Assembly (NCBI GenBank): GCA_020186115.1
Contig: WSYJ01000005.1
Location: 310,001-374,000 of the forward strand
Direction of reading: 5' to 3'
Source of the DNA: Histomonas meleagridis
Lineage: Eukaryota; Parabasalia; Tritrichomonadida; Dientamoebidae
DNA length: 64,000 bases
Shown: one piece after another, positions 1 to 10,047 of the stretch
How positions within the stretch are numbered: position 1 is the first letter of the stretch
Layout of the letters: every line of letters starts with the position of its first letter
Translations under genes and position numbers: made by a program
Notes under the pieces: model-generated
Seen by the model: the letters and a program-made list of their open reading frames with translations, nothing else
Told to the model about the DNA's origin: nothing
Database searches by the model: none

Positions 1-873
1 TTCCGAACTTGCAATATTATTAATAAATCTCATTGAACCTTCTAATTGTTCAAGAAGCATTAAATAGTGCTGGTCTTGACTAAGGCGTTCATTTTTGCTT
101 TCACCCTCTTTAAGTTTCTCATATCTTTCAGCAAGCCATTTGATAGATGTAATTATATCTTCTTCTTTCTTTAAATCCTCTGGTATAACATTTAAAATAT
201 CCTCTTTGAATTGATTAAATTCAGATTGAATTTGTCGAACTTCGCTTTGAGATGATTTCAAAATATCATCTTTTTCATTTTGTAGTTCCCTAATTTTTCT
301 CTCTGAAAACTGAAGAACAGAATCAACTTGATTGACGATATTATACAAAGTTTCTTTTTGATGTGATAATAATGAAATTGAATCTGCTTGGATTTTAAAA
401 ATTTCTTCAAAGTTGGAGTTAGCCTGTTCATTATTAGGAGAAAGCTCTGAGTGTGCTTGTGATTTTAATAGATTTTTTAATTCATTGTTTTCATTTTGAA
501 GTTTAGAATTTTCTGCTTGTAATGTTTTTGAATTTAATTCTACTTCATTTAGATCAAGCATAAGCTTGGAATAAGAAGCATTTAGCTCATTAGATTGTTT
601 TTTTAGATTGCCGAATTTGCTTTTATATTTTTCTTTTCTTGATCTTTGGATATTTTCAATTTTTGCTAGATCTTCATATTCATGTTTAATTTTGATGTTT
701 TCTTTTTGAAGCTTTTTGTTGACATTTTTTATATTGTGGATATTTTCATTTAATGAAAGTATAATATTTTTAATGTCATCAAAAGAATGGACTTCATAAG
801 AAAACTGAGCAGACATGAATGAATAAATTTTATCAAGTTCTTGTATATCGTTTTGATGACTTTCTGTTTCCAT
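1..873 (-). CDS. Coiled-coil protein, C-terminus cut by window edge
   Basis: The frame is open from an ATG at 873 down to the left edge, so about 291 N-terminal residues are visible. The protein is rich in Lys, Glu, Gln, Asn and Leu and almost free of Pro and Gly after residue 40, with long heptad-like stretches. A long coiled coil is therefore likely. No enzymatic motif is visible. It may be cytoskeletal, Golgi or kinetochore-like, but nothing in the sequence decides which. It is divergent from the nucleoplasmin-like gene at 988 across a 114-bp spacer that carries one CACTTTTTG motif, so the two may share a promoter. Confidence 0.75.
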   Translation of the reverse strand, partial: METESHQNDIQELDKIYSFMSAQFSYEVHSFDDIKNIILSLNENIHNIKNVNKKLQKENIKIKHEYEDLAKIENIQRSRKEKYKSKFGNLKKQSNELNASYSKLMLDLNEVELNSKTLQAENSKLQNENNELKNLLKSQAHSELSPNNEQANSNFEEIFKIQADSISLLSHQKETLYNIVNQVDSVLQFSERKIRELQNEKDDILKSSQSEVRQIQSEFNQFKEDILNVIPEDLKKEEDIITSIKWLAERYEKLKEGESKNERLSQDQHYLMLLEQLEGSMRFINNIASSE

Positions 874-935
874 TAATTTTTTGGTAAAAATTGTAAACGT
901 AAACTCAATAAATAGTTTACATTAAACAAACTCTG

Positions 936-944
936 CACTTTTTG
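936..944 (+). promoter_or_regulatory. CACTTTTTG candidate promoter element
   Basis: This copy of the recurrent CACTTTTTG motif lies 43 nt before the ATG at 988, in the divergent spacer. It is in the same orientation as copies upstream of other genes in the window. The function is inferred from recurrence only. Confidence 0.45.
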
Positions 945-987
945 TTTACAAATAATAGAATTTCACATCACATGTCGGTTTAATAAT

Positions 988-1380
988 ATGAACAGCGAAT
1001 TTATTGAAATTCCTGTTTTCTGGAGTCAAACAATTAAACCTGGAGAACCAGTTTCTGTTTGTTTTCCAGACGATGCTATGCTCACAATTACAAGTGCTTG
1101 TATCCCAAATCCTACATCAAATTCAATAACACGTTTGAAATCACATGTCGAAAGCCTTATATTCAAATCTGATGAAGATGTAAAATCTATAACATCAGAT
1201 TTACTTATTGCCACATTTATTCCAAATGTTAAGGAATTTCAAAACTTAGCGTTGGTTTACTCTCCTCTAAACATGATTGAACTTTGTGCAGATGGTCCAG
1301 ATGAAGTTCATCTAGTTGGACATCTTACGCCATTTGTTGATGATTCAGATGCTTTATTTGAAGAGGAAGAAGAAGAATAA
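988..1380 (+). CDS. Nucleoplasmin-like (NPL) domain histone chaperone
   Basis: A 130-residue protein. Residues 8-112 follow the nucleoplasmin-like fold known from plant HD2/HDT proteins and from the N-terminus of fungal and insect nuclear FKBPs: a FW plus KPGEPV start, a central beta-rich stretch, and a closing EVHLVGHL strand like the HLSGY ending of the family. It ends in a short acidic tail, DDSDALF followed by a run of six Glu, as expected for histone binding. In animals and yeasts such domains form pentamers and bind H2A-H2B or H3-H4. Here the domain stands alone with no FKBP or zinc finger. The stop overlaps TAAA. The family call rests on pattern recognition of short strands and is likely rather than certain. 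Confidence 0.65.
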   Translation: MNSEFIEIPVFWSQTIKPGEPVSVCFPDDAMLTITSACIPNPTSNSITRLKSHVESLIFKSDEDVKSITSDLLIATFIPNVKEFQNLALVYSPLNMIELCADGPDEVHLVGHLTPFVDDSDALFEEEEEE

Positions 1381-1816
1381 ACATTTTAAAATATCTTATT
1401 CTTTTCATGCAATAAATTCATATATGTTACACTAAATATATATTTATTTTATGTAAAATTGTCGGTGGATTTCAATTGTTCTCAAGAAAATTGAAAGAAA
1501 TTTTTGAAAAACTTTTGTGTGCACTTTCTTCCGAAGAATGTTATGAAAATATATTTATTTTGGTCGTACTGAATAATATCTGGATGGTTTAGTATTAATG
1601 TATATTAAAAAATGAAATTATCAATGTATATTGGATATGAAAAATTGTTGTATAATAATTTTTGCTTTATATATTAATGAATAAAGATTCATTTCCCAAA
1701 TAAATATTATCCAAATGTTTTAATGTTAAAGAAAAAACATTTAAAAAGTATTAACATATGAAAATATTATTAATTCTTTTTTTATATATTAAAAACAAAA
1801 GTTTTATTATATATAT
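1381..1816. other. Intergenic, AT-rich, no gene seen
   Basis: This 436-bp stretch lies between the convergent chaperone gene and the karyopherin gene. It has no open frame of interest, no tandem repeat and no RNA gene that I can recognise. Confidence 0.6.
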
Positions 1817-4588
1817 TTATTCAGATTGTAAAACAGATTTTAGATACGACACCAAATTTTCTGGAATTAAGCTTATAACCACTGGAGGATATTTCGTCAT
1901 TTTCATTGCAATTTTCTTTCCATAATCATTTAATTGCTTAGCACAACATAATTCTATCAAGCACAAGGAATTTTGGAAGTTAATATTATTAATATCCAGA
2001 AAAGATAAAACAGTATTCACATAATCCAATGAAACATTCCAATTAAATCGTAAAATGCATTGTGACCATAAAGAAACAATTTCGGGATAAATATCAGCAA
2101 ATTCATTTGAACCATTTATAACTAATTGTAAAACTCCTAAAGAATCATTAAATTGCTTTTGGAATTGTTGCATTATTTGTGGACTAAATTTTATCATCAA
2201 AGCAAATGAAGCGAAAACATTTTTCATTAGAATTGAATTATTTTCTTGTAAACTTAAAAATGGAATTATTTTTGATAATATAAAATTAAATATTTCGATT
2301 TGTTGTAATAAAATTGAAATTTGTGTCAATGAATAAACTGCAAAACTAATTTTTATTTTATCTTCTGAAGTTGTAATAATTTGTGTTAATACAGGTATTA
2401 AAGGTTGCAAATAATTTTGATTATTATTAATTTGTATAAACCTATTAATTAAACTATAAATTGTTTTTATTAATTTGATTGTTGGATCAGAATTTTGTAA
2501 AAATAATAAATTTTCATTAAGAAGATTTATAAATAATTTAATTAAAGTTTCGGAAATATTATTACTAAACATTTGATCATATGAAATAATTAATTTTATT
2601 GATTTTAATATTTTGATAACTTGTTCTTGTTCAAGAAATTCTTCTTCTTGTTTTATCATAAAAATAATTTGATTAAAAAGTTCTATACAATTAAAATTCG
2701 GTAATTTTAATAAATTTGGAAATGAAGCCGAAATTATTTTGATAATTTCTGGATGTATATCAAAAACATTTGGATCATTTAATTTCTTTATAAGACAATT
2801 TGCAAAATTTATATCAGGTTGAATATAAGATAAACATTTAATTGCTATTAAACTATTACTATTATCATCTGTTAATTTAATTAATATATTAATAATTTCT
2901 GTAAATTTTTGGAATTCATTAGGAAATTGTTTTATTAGTTTATAAAGTCCTGGAAGTAATTCCAAAAATTGATTTTGATTTTGATATATAATAGATACAA
3001 TATTTCCAAGATTATTTAATGTCGAAATTGGTGAAACTTTTGATATTGTACCTAAACATTTATAAATTGGACCTAAAAGTGATTTATCTTCGATAAGTTT
3101 CTCAAAAATTGGAACTAAAATCATATAAAAGTTTTCATTAGGATCACAATATAAAAGAGAACTTGAAATACAAGAAATAATTGAATCTTTAAAATCAATA
3201 TTTTGTATAATTAATTGTAATAAATTATTAAGTAATTGTTCTAAATGTTTTGTAGATTTATTTGATTTCTTTAATAATAAATCAAGTATATTTAATGAGT
3301 TTCCAAATGGAATCCTTTGTAATAAACATTCAACTAATTCATCATAATATTTATATAACGTTTCTGGTATATATGTTATAAATCCTAAAAGTAATATCAT
3401 CGCATTAATTGATATAGGAACATCATTTATTAATATAAATTTCTTAACAATAGGAATAATTTCATTTGAACATAATAAAAATGATTTTGAACAATTCTCA
3501 ATGATAGATGATAATATAAAAAATGATAATTGTTGTTGATTTGGTTCATTACTAACTAATAATTGCATTGCAAATTTATAACAAACTTGAAAAACTAAAT
3601 CAGAATTAACATATGACGAAAGAGAATTAAGAAAAATCGTGCTAAATTGATATGGCTCTGTATCTCTACCAAATTCAACACATGATTCAAGTGATAACTT
3701 AATAATATCATGAATTATTCGCTCAAGATTTTCTTCAAAAAATAATGACAATAAAAATGGTAAATTTTCTATAAGTTGAATCGATGATATTTTGATTTGA
3801 AGTGGTATAACATTTTCATTAATTAATGTAAATACAAAATTACAAAAATCTGGTATACATTCTGTAAGATTTAAATTTTGATCACTGATTAAATAAGAAA
3901 TCATCCCAAATAAATACGCACATTCTGTTTCATCTTGGATTTCATATACACATTTTTGTAATATCATTTTAAGAGTATTAATAAGATTCGGAATTTGTGA
4001 AAGTGTTTCAGGATCATCAGTAAAAAATGTAATGTTTTCAATGGCAATATATCCTTGTAAACGAAATTCTTTATCTGCTGATAATAAAGCTGATGTACTT
4101 AATTGTCGATAAAATGGTAACACCAACTCGCATTCTTCAGGCTGAAAGAATTCATATATGTTATTAAGGAGATATAGTCCAATCAATTGATATTCTGGAA
4201 TTTGTATCAAATTAATACAAATAGATGGAAGTTCTGGCCATGGAGAAATTTCACTGTTATACTCTGCATAGATGGAAATTAAATTACAAATTGATTTTTG
4301 AATTGTTGCATCTGATTCATTTCTAAGTAATTCAAATAAATGATTTTTTATTGAGGAATAATCAGGAAGATCCTTCTGCATATCTTTTAAATCACTAAAA
4401 AATTTGTAACCAAAAACCAAAGAAGCATTTCTAATCGAATTAGGAAGATTGGTTGATCTTGCAATATTAATTAAAGCAAAAATTGCATTGGGATTTTGGA
4501 GAATCTGCAAAATTCCATTTGTAATATCTTCATAAGAAATTTGTGGCTTGGATAATTGATCAAATAATTGGCAAAGACTTTCTTCCAT
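1817..4588 (-). CDS. Importin-beta family karyopherin (HEAT repeats)
   Basis: A 923-residue, entirely helical protein made of HEAT-like repeats. The N-terminus has the importin-beta pattern: helix pairs, then NSIRNASLVFGYKF, the equivalent of the 'R-x-A-A-x-x-L-K' helix of importin-beta N-terminal domains. The length fits importin-4/5-type or transportin-type receptors, which are usually 850-1100 residues. The expected role is Ran-dependent carriage of cargo through the nuclear pore, but cargo and subfamily cannot be read from the sequence. The ATG at 4588 is the first in frame. AACGTT and two AAAAGTG-like elements lie just upstream, and the stop overlaps TAAA. A different HEAT-repeat adaptor is possible but less likely given the N-terminus. 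Confidence 0.65.
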   Translation of the reverse strand: MEESLCQLFDQLSKPQISYEDITNGILQILQNPNAIFALINIARSTNLPNSIRNASLVFGYKFFSDLKDMQKDLPDYSSIKNHLFELLRNESDATIQKSICNLISIYAEYNSEISPWPELPSICINLIQIPEYQLIGLYLLNNIYEFFQPEECELVLPFYRQLSTSALLSADKEFRLQGYIAIENITFFTDDPETLSQIPNLINTLKMILQKCVYEIQDETECAYLFGMISYLISDQNLNLTECIPDFCNFVFTLINENVIPLQIKISSIQLIENLPFLLSLFFEENLERIIHDIIKLSLESCVEFGRDTEPYQFSTIFLNSLSSYVNSDLVFQVCYKFAMQLLVSNEPNQQQLSFFILSSIIENCSKSFLLCSNEIIPIVKKFILINDVPISINAMILLLGFITYIPETLYKYYDELVECLLQRIPFGNSLNILDLLLKKSNKSTKHLEQLLNNLLQLIIQNIDFKDSIISCISSSLLYCDPNENFYMILVPIFEKLIEDKSLLGPIYKCLGTISKVSPISTLNNLGNIVSIIYQNQNQFLELLPGLYKLIKQFPNEFQKFTEIINILIKLTDDNSNSLIAIKCLSYIQPDINFANCLIKKLNDPNVFDIHPEIIKIISASFPNLLKLPNFNCIELFNQIIFMIKQEEEFLEQEQVIKILKSIKLIISYDQMFSNNISETLIKLFINLLNENLLFLQNSDPTIKLIKTIYSLINRFIQINNNQNYLQPLIPVLTQIITTSEDKIKISFAVYSLTQISILLQQIEIFNFILSKIIPFLSLQENNSILMKNVFASFALMIKFSPQIMQQFQKQFNDSLGVLQLVINGSNEFADIYPEIVSLWSQCILRFNWNVSLDYVNTVLSFLDINNINFQNSLCLIELCCAKQLNDYGKKIAMKMTKYPPVVISLIPENLVSYLKSVLQSE

Positions 4589-4676
4589 TTCACCCAGCCA
4601 AACAGCACTTTTGAGGAGAACGTTAAAAGGACACTTTTGAAGTAATCTTTAAAAATTAGCAAACCCTTTTGTTTAT

Positions 4677-5429
4677 TTAGTAAAAGTAATTATTTCCTGT
4701 GGGAGCATAATTGTTTGCACCTACCTGTTCATATGGATTTGGAGTGTATGAGTCAGAGCCTGAAGAATGACTCTGTTGAGATGGATTTTGTGGTGTCTGT
4801 TGCATGTAAGGATTTTGTTCATATGCAGGAGGAGGTGGTGGTGGAGGTGGGTACTGTGGTGGCGCAACAGGTATTGGTTTTTGTTGTTGATATTGCTGTT
4901 GATACACAGGATATGGAGGTGGGACAGGATTTGGTTGAGGAATTTGAGGTTGAATTGGATTTTGCATAGGGGGGTTTGGATATCCTGGGTTTGTTTTTTC
5001 CTGAATTGTTCCAATCAATGTTACGGATGCAACTTTTTTGTTTTGACTCATTAATGGTAATGTAAAAGTTCCATTTGAATTTAAGGGAAGCTTGCTGATT
5101 CTAGAACGAGATCTAGCAATCGGGTACATTTCATTTTGGGATCTTCCAAATGTACAAAGAGTGAAATAAATACACACATTATCTAAACGAGGAGAAATTA
5201 AGCTGATATTTATGGGATAGTTGAATGTCATACTTGGAGAAATTGGAGCTGATGCTGTTGATGTCGGACTTGCTGCACCATCAGTAGTTATAACGAACCA
5301 TGCATTTTTTATTCCATGTTCTGTGTGTCGCTTAACTTCAGCTTGGTCCAATGTTGCTGAAACAAATGTAAGGTTTATGTTGTACTCTGACATAATGGGG
5401 TAATTGAATGAAATACAATCTTTTTCCAT
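4677..5429 (-). CDS. C2-like domain protein with Pro/Gln-rich tail
   Basis: A 250-residue protein starting at the ATG at 5429; the frame upstream opens only with TTG. An alternative ATG at 5393 sits directly before the beta-rich domain. Residues about 14-150 are beta-rich and look C2-like (NINLTFVSATLDQ at the start, SRSRISKLPLNSNGTFTLPL later), but no clear calcium-binding aspartates are visible. Residues 155-250 are rich in Pro, Gln, Tyr and Asn, with a run of eight Pro and many PQNP/PYPV patterns. This suggests a disordered tail that could bind SH3, WW or profilin-like partners. Strand and order follow the karyopherin gene with an 88-bp gap. I do not recognise a named orthologue. Confidence 0.6.
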   Translation of the reverse strand: MEKDCISFNYPIMSEYNINLTFVSATLDQAEVKRHTEHGIKNAWFVITTDGAASPTSTASAPISPSMTFNYPINISLISPRLDNVCIYFTLCTFGRSQNEMYPIARSRSRISKLPLNSNGTFTLPLMSQNKKVASVTLIGTIQEKTNPGYPNPPMQNPIQPQIPQPNPVPPPYPVYQQQYQQQKPIPVAPPQYPPPPPPPPAYEQNPYMQQTPQNPSQQSHSSGSDSYTPNPYEQVGANNYAPTGNNYFY

Positions 5430-5744
5430 TGAATTTTTTAGAAGCAAAAAATAAAATGATAGCCATTTTCTATCTTATTATTTTTATCAAAACCTAAATT
5501 ATCATAAGGCCATTGTTTATTTGGATGATATAAATGATTGGCCAAAAAAATTGTTGAAAAGAAAATTATTACATTACAAATTAGTCTTGAAATTATTTTA
5601 ACTTCCTTAAGAAAATATGATTAGTTCGCAAGGGTATATGTAGCTAATGTATTATAAATTATCACTCTTATTCAAACCAAAAGAAAAAAAAATATTTTTA
5701 TAAATTCAAACAAAGTCCTCAATTCTATTGGTCAATTAATATTC

Positions 5745-6299
5745 ATGTATAAAAGCGTAACTTTTGTCACTAGTAACAAAGGAAAGCTCAATGAATTCAA
5801 GGAAATTATTGGATTTGAGGTAGCACATCAATCCATTGATCTTCCAGAATACCAATTTGAAACATCCGAACAAGTTGCTTTTTTCAAAGCAAAGGAAGCA
5901 GCCAAAAGACTTCAAGGCCCAGCTTTAGTTGATGATACAGCGCTTCACTTTCATGCACTTGGTGGTTTGCCTGGTGCTTACATAAGAGCATTTGTTGAAA
6001 AGTTAACACCAGAAAAACTTACTAAGCTTCTTGCTGGATTCGAAGATAAATCTGCAACTGTAACCTGCAGCATGGGTTATTGTGCAGGCCCAGATGCTGA
6101 ACCAATTGTATTCACAGGAAGTGTTGAAGGAACAATTGTTGAACCAAGAGGCACAGGTGGATTTGGTTTTGATCCAATATTCCTTCCAAATGGATCTGAT
6201 TTGACATATGCCGAATTACCAGAAGGTGCCAAAAACCATTTATCACATCGATATCTTGCATTAACCAAGCTCAAGGAGTCAGGTATATTAACAAAATAA
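5745..6299 (+). CDS. ITPA: Inosine triphosphate pyrophosphatase (Ham1/ITPase)
   Basis: A 184-residue protein, the usual ITPase length. It hydrolyses ITP, dITP and XTP to monophosphates, which keeps deaminated purines out of RNA and DNA. Family landmarks: TSNKGKLNEF near the N-terminus (nucleotide and phosphate contacts), DLPEYQ followed by the AFFKAKEAAK helix, LVDDTALHFHALGGLPGAY (catalytic acidic patch and substrate loop), GTGGFGFDPIFLPNG, TYAELP and the NHLSHRYLAL end. All conserved blocks are present with no obvious loss. The start is the only reasonable ATG. The stop overlaps TAAA. GC content is higher than in its neighbours, as expected for a conserved housekeeping gene. Confidence 0.95.
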   Translation: MYKSVTFVTSNKGKLNEFKEIIGFEVAHQSIDLPEYQFETSEQVAFFKAKEAAKRLQGPALVDDTALHFHALGGLPGAYIRAFVEKLTPEKLTKLLAGFEDKSATVTCSMGYCAGPDAEPIVFTGSVEGTIVEPRGTGGFGFDPIFLPNGSDLTYAELPEGAKNHLSHRYLALTKLKESGILTK

Positions 6300-6502
6300 A
6301 CAAAGTTCAGTAAATCATAAATTAATTTAAATTTTTAATAAACTATATTTTTAAAAGATGCTTCTAAACAAAAAAAGCTTTTAAATTTAAATAAGTATAA
6401 CTTTTTTTTTAATGATTGTTGCATTGAGAATGGACAGAAAGGTCAAAAAATGTCTTTATTTGATTGAAATATTTACATAATTTTGTACGTTAAAATTTGG
6501 CG

Positions 6503-6510
6503 CACTTTTT
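6503..6510 (+). promoter_or_regulatory. CACTTTTT candidate promoter element
   Basis: This motif copy lies 24 nt before the ATG at 6535, preceded by TACGTTAAAA. It is in the same orientation relative to the gene as the other copies listed. Confidence 0.45.
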
Positions 6511-6534
6511 TTTTGATGCATATTATTCCGGAAG

Positions 6535-7734
6535 ATGTCAATGGATTTGGCAGTGCTTCGGACTCAACACCAGATCACTAACCTTCGCCGTAGGACAAGC
6601 TTAATGGAGGATGCTATGAATGGGTTGAATGAACAAATGAATCAACAGAATGAGCAAATTTCAAAATTAGACCTTGAAATAAAAGAGAAGTATGAAAAAG
6701 CAAAAGAACTTGAGGAAGAAGCAGAGGGATGGATTAATAAGATTAATGAAATAAAAAAAGAAATTAAAGAAATTGAAAGTCAAAAAGAATTAGCAATTCG
6801 TGAAACTGAAGAAGCTAAAAGTAGTAAAAACTTAATTATAGCTGAAATCGAAGAGCGTAAGCAAGAACTTTCAGACATTATCCAATTAATCGAAGAGGAA
6901 GAAGTTAATTTAGCATTAGTCCAAAGTCAATGCCAAGAATATAAGACGCTTAGATCCGAAGTAATCAAAGATATAGAAGCTGAAAGTGCAAAGCAATCCA
7001 AAATCTCAACCAAAACACAAGAAATACAATCACAAAACAAAGATCTTCTCACTGAAAGCGATAATCTTAAGCAAGAAATCGCTCAACTTAAAGACGACAT
7101 AGCCACTAAAACAGCTCAACTCAGCGAGCTTAACATCCAATTAATTTCCAAACAATCTGAATATGAATCATTACAAAATAACATTGAACAACTTCGTGAA
7201 AATCAATCCGCCATCATGAAAGACACGTCCACTCGCAAATCTGAGCAACTTAAGCTTGTTTCAGAAATCAATATTCTTCATCAAAATCATTCATCAATTC
7301 TTCAAGAAATATCAGCATCGATCGAAACAAGTAATTCCCTTCACAAGGAGATCACAGATTCCGAGAATCGACTCAAAGAAATTGATCGATCAATTTCATC
7401 AGCTACGACAAAACTTAATTCGATACTTTCCGACATAACGAAAAACGAAGAGAAGCAAAAGCATATGATATCCGAAAAGAACAAAGTGAAGAACGAACTC
7501 GACAAAACACGAAATGAGTCAAAGAGCATCGAGAAGGAGTACTATTCGATACTCGACAAGGTAAACAAGGCGCAGAGCATGAAAACGAACCTCATCGAGG
7601 AAATATCGAAAGCGGCGGAAAGGGCGGAGAAGATGAAAGTCGCGAAGACGCCGATGCCGAAGAAAAGGGAACTCGAAGGGGCGGTGTACGACAGCAGGAC
7701 AATGTGCATGACGCCAGTGTCAAAGGCGCACTGA
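6535..7734 (+). CDS. Coiled-coil protein of unknown role
   Basis: A 399-residue protein that is almost one continuous coiled coil from about residue 20 to 370, rich in Glu, Lys, Ser, Gln, Ile and Leu. A short basic tail contains AKTPMPKKRELEGAVYD and CMTPVSK. The two T-P sites in that tail could be proline-directed phosphorylation sites. Nothing marks a named family; cytoskeletal, axonemal or kinetochore roles are all possible. Base composition changes strongly along the gene: the first third is AT-rich, while roughly the last 200 bases approach 60% GC by eye with many G/C-ending codons. This is the clearest example of the 3' GC rise described in the findings. Confidence 0.75.
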   Translation: MSMDLAVLRTQHQITNLRRRTSLMEDAMNGLNEQMNQQNEQISKLDLEIKEKYEKAKELEEEAEGWINKINEIKKEIKEIESQKELAIRETEEAKSSKNLIIAEIEERKQELSDIIQLIEEEEVNLALVQSQCQEYKTLRSEVIKDIEAESAKQSKISTKTQEIQSQNKDLLTESDNLKQEIAQLKDDIATKTAQLSELNIQLISKQSEYESLQNNIEQLRENQSAIMKDTSTRKSEQLKLVSEINILHQNHSSILQEISASIETSNSLHKEITDSENRLKEIDRSISSATTKLNSILSDITKNEEKQKHMISEKNKVKNELDKTRNESKSIEKEYYSILDKVNKAQSMKTNLIEEISKAAERAEKMKVAKTPMPKKRELEGAVYDSRTMCMTPVSKAH

Positions 7735-8641
7735 GTGAAATAAATAAAATATTCTGTGAAAATAAAAAAAAATTTTCAATATTAAATGCATTTACAATGG
7801 GATACATTAACTAAATTAAATACATTTAATGAACGGAACACATTTACTAATTCAAGTGCATTGACAATAGAATAACTTTACTAAATAAAAAACATTTACT
7901 AAATTAAATGCATTCACAATAGAATACATTCACTAAATTAAATGCATTTACTGAACGGAACACATTTACTAATTCAAGTGCATTGACAATAGAATAACTT
8001 TACTAAATAAAAAACATTTACTAAATTAAATGCATTCACAATAGAATACATTCACTAAATTAAATGCATTCACAATAGAATACATTCACTAAATTAAATG
8101 CATTAACTAAAACAAATACATTAATAAATCACATCCAATTGGCCCATCTTTATCACGTTCACATACACTCTCTGTAACTAATGCAAAGTCAATTACAATT
8201 GAAACTATGATCACTAAGTGTCTTTAAATTCACAAATTATCAATCGAGAGGAGCGAGATTTTGAATTTGTTTTGGTTAAAAATGAATATTTATTAGAAAA
8301 TTTATAAAATATTTTAAAATATAAAATTATAAATATGTTTTTAGATAGAACAGAATAAGGATCTGAACTTTAAATATATTACATGCGCGTTAATAATGAA
8401 TTTTTTAATCATAATTGTTTTTTGCCTTCGAGTTAAATAGCAAAATTAACTTTTAAAAAAAAAGTTATTTACAAATAGAATAAATGTACCTTGAGAATTA
8501 AAAAATAAAAAGTTAAATTCTTATCAGGTAAAAAAACTTTTACTTTAAATATCACATATAAAATCATTTAGCATATAAAAAAGGTTAAATTATCATTTCA
8601 AATAAAGACTTTATACTGAATTTTATTAAAATAGTCCAATT
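7735..8641. other. Intergenic region holding a minisatellite
   Basis: The left half is a tandem repeat (see the repeat at 7785-8125). The right half, 8130-8641, is AT-rich with homopolymer runs and no gene that I can support. Confidence 0.6.
7785..8125. repeat. Minisatellite, 34-nt units inside a 122-nt higher-order repeat
   Basis: The basic unit is about 34 nt, of the form ACTAAATTAAATGCATTCAC followed by AATAGAATACATTC. It is repeated perfectly near 8036-8103. A variant block beginning GAACGGAACACATTTACTAA occurs at 7831 and again at 7953, which gives a 122-nt higher-order period. The array follows directly after the stop of the coiled-coil gene. It is non-coding. Confidence 0.85.
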
Positions 8642-9874
8642 TTATATCTTTTTATAATTTGGTAATTTCGCCGGGTAGAATATACCGTCATATTGCAATT
8701 TGTACATGTGCCTTATATACAGCATCCAAGAAAATGCCCAAAACGCCTCTCCCACCACAGGCGGCTGGCCCACTCTAAACCTCAAAACCTTTGCGGCCTT
8801 TTTCAACTCATTTCTCATTTCTTGGATTTGACTTTGTGAATAACTCTCCAAAATTTCCGGTATTTTATCCACATCTTTCTCAGGTATTCTAATTGTAAAT
8901 TTGGAGTAGTCGAGAAGATTATGCGCAAATGGAAGACTCACGTTATCCGAGATTAGCACAGGTATACATCCAAGATTAATAGCATCAAACACACGTTTGT
9001 TCGGTAGTTGTAAATCACCACGAACACATACACAAAAATCAGCGTTTGTCATCTTTTCAGGAAGTGATCGAACAATACTTACAACTCGATATGGTCTTCG
9101 AGTGAATACTATGAGTTCTTTTCGTTTTATTTTTGATACTGCATCAGTGACTTTCTTACGAAGTGCTTGCGCATCAAGTGGTAAAACATTATATGAATGC
9201 GCAAGGTAAACAGTGTTATTTCTTTTGCGCGTCCAATTAACATCTGAAAAAGTGAAGTTTTTGAAATGCGATACAAATGGAATGATGATGTTCCGCTGAC
9301 CATGCCATGTACGCCATGAATCTAAGCGCTGTGGGTTTGGGCTTGCGATAATAAAGTTGTCTTTGGTAATAGATGTTGAAAATGGGGAATCACCATATGC
9401 GGCTTCAAAGCCTGAAACAACAATATGATCTGACCCTTTTTTGCGATCATACCATGGCCCTAACGAACGTATTTCTTTGATTAATTCGTCATTTTTTCTT
9501 AGAAATTCAGTAACACGACAAGCAAATGGATGAATTGGTATGTAAAAAAAGTCTGCTTCTTCGGGGTTATTAGTAATGAGCGGAGAGAGAAGAAGTTCAT
9601 TGTGCATTTCAATTTCAACATAAAATTGAAATTCTTTGCTATCAGTATAATACATCGTGTCTTTAACTAGCTTAGTTTCTGGTCTCCAACGTTCGGATAT
9701 ATTATAGCAGTAAATTTTTATAGGTGGAAAATAATTACCAAATAGTTCTTTGTTTTCATTTTTGGATTTTGTAGAAGCATAGTAAGAAAAAACAAGGTCT
9801 CTTGGTGGTAGTGATATTAATAATATAAATACGATGAAAAAAGTAAGGTAGAAAGCAGGATAAATGTTCACCAT
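8642..9874 (-). CDS. Exostosin-family glycosyltransferase (GT47-like), type II membrane protein
   Basis: A 410-residue protein with a single N-terminal membrane anchor at about residues 5-27 and a lumenal catalytic domain. Exostosin (PF03016-type) landmarks in order: PPIKIYCYNISERW; HNELLLSPLITNNPEEADFFYIPIHPF; GSDHIVVSGFEA; NIIIPFVSHFK; AHSYN with a basic stretch; ADFCVCVRGDLQLPNKRVFDAINLGCIPVLISDN, the nucleotide-sugar binding region with the conserved Arg and Asp/Glu; and PFAHNLLDYSKFTIRIPE. It probably adds a sugar to glycoconjugates in the Golgi. Donor and acceptor cannot be inferred. The C-terminal coding part is clearly GC-richer than the N-terminal part. The stop overlaps TAAA. Confidence 0.85.
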   Translation of the reverse strand: MVNIYPAFYLTFFIVFILLISLPPRDLVFSYYASTKSKNENKELFGNYFPPIKIYCYNISERWRPETKLVKDTMYYTDSKEFQFYVEIEMHNELLLSPLITNNPEEADFFYIPIHPFACRVTEFLRKNDELIKEIRSLGPWYDRKKGSDHIVVSGFEAAYGDSPFSTSITKDNFIIASPNPQRLDSWRTWHGQRNIIIPFVSHFKNFTFSDVNWTRKRNNTVYLAHSYNVLPLDAQALRKKVTDAVSKIKRKELIVFTRRPYRVVSIVRSLPEKMTNADFCVCVRGDLQLPNKRVFDAINLGCIPVLISDNVSLPFAHNLLDYSKFTIRIPEKDVDKIPEILESYSQSQIQEMRNELKKAAKVLRFRVGQPPVVGEAFWAFSWMLYIRHMYKLQYDGIFYPAKLPNYKKI

Positions 9875-10047
9875 ATAGAGGCCGTTTAAATTTACATTTA
9901 CGGAAATACAGTTAAAAAACGGTTGTAGACAAAATTCATCTTTTATTGAAAATTAAATCGAAACCGTAAGTTTTTGAATTTATAATAATCGTCTTTTAAA
10001 TGTATGTTGTGAGCTGGCATAAATTTTAAAAACGTTAATGTTCTAAA

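Noticed and set aside
4715-5054. Plus- and minus-strand frames overlapping the Pro/Gln-rich tail
   Set aside because: These are frames produced by low-complexity codons of the C2-like gene.
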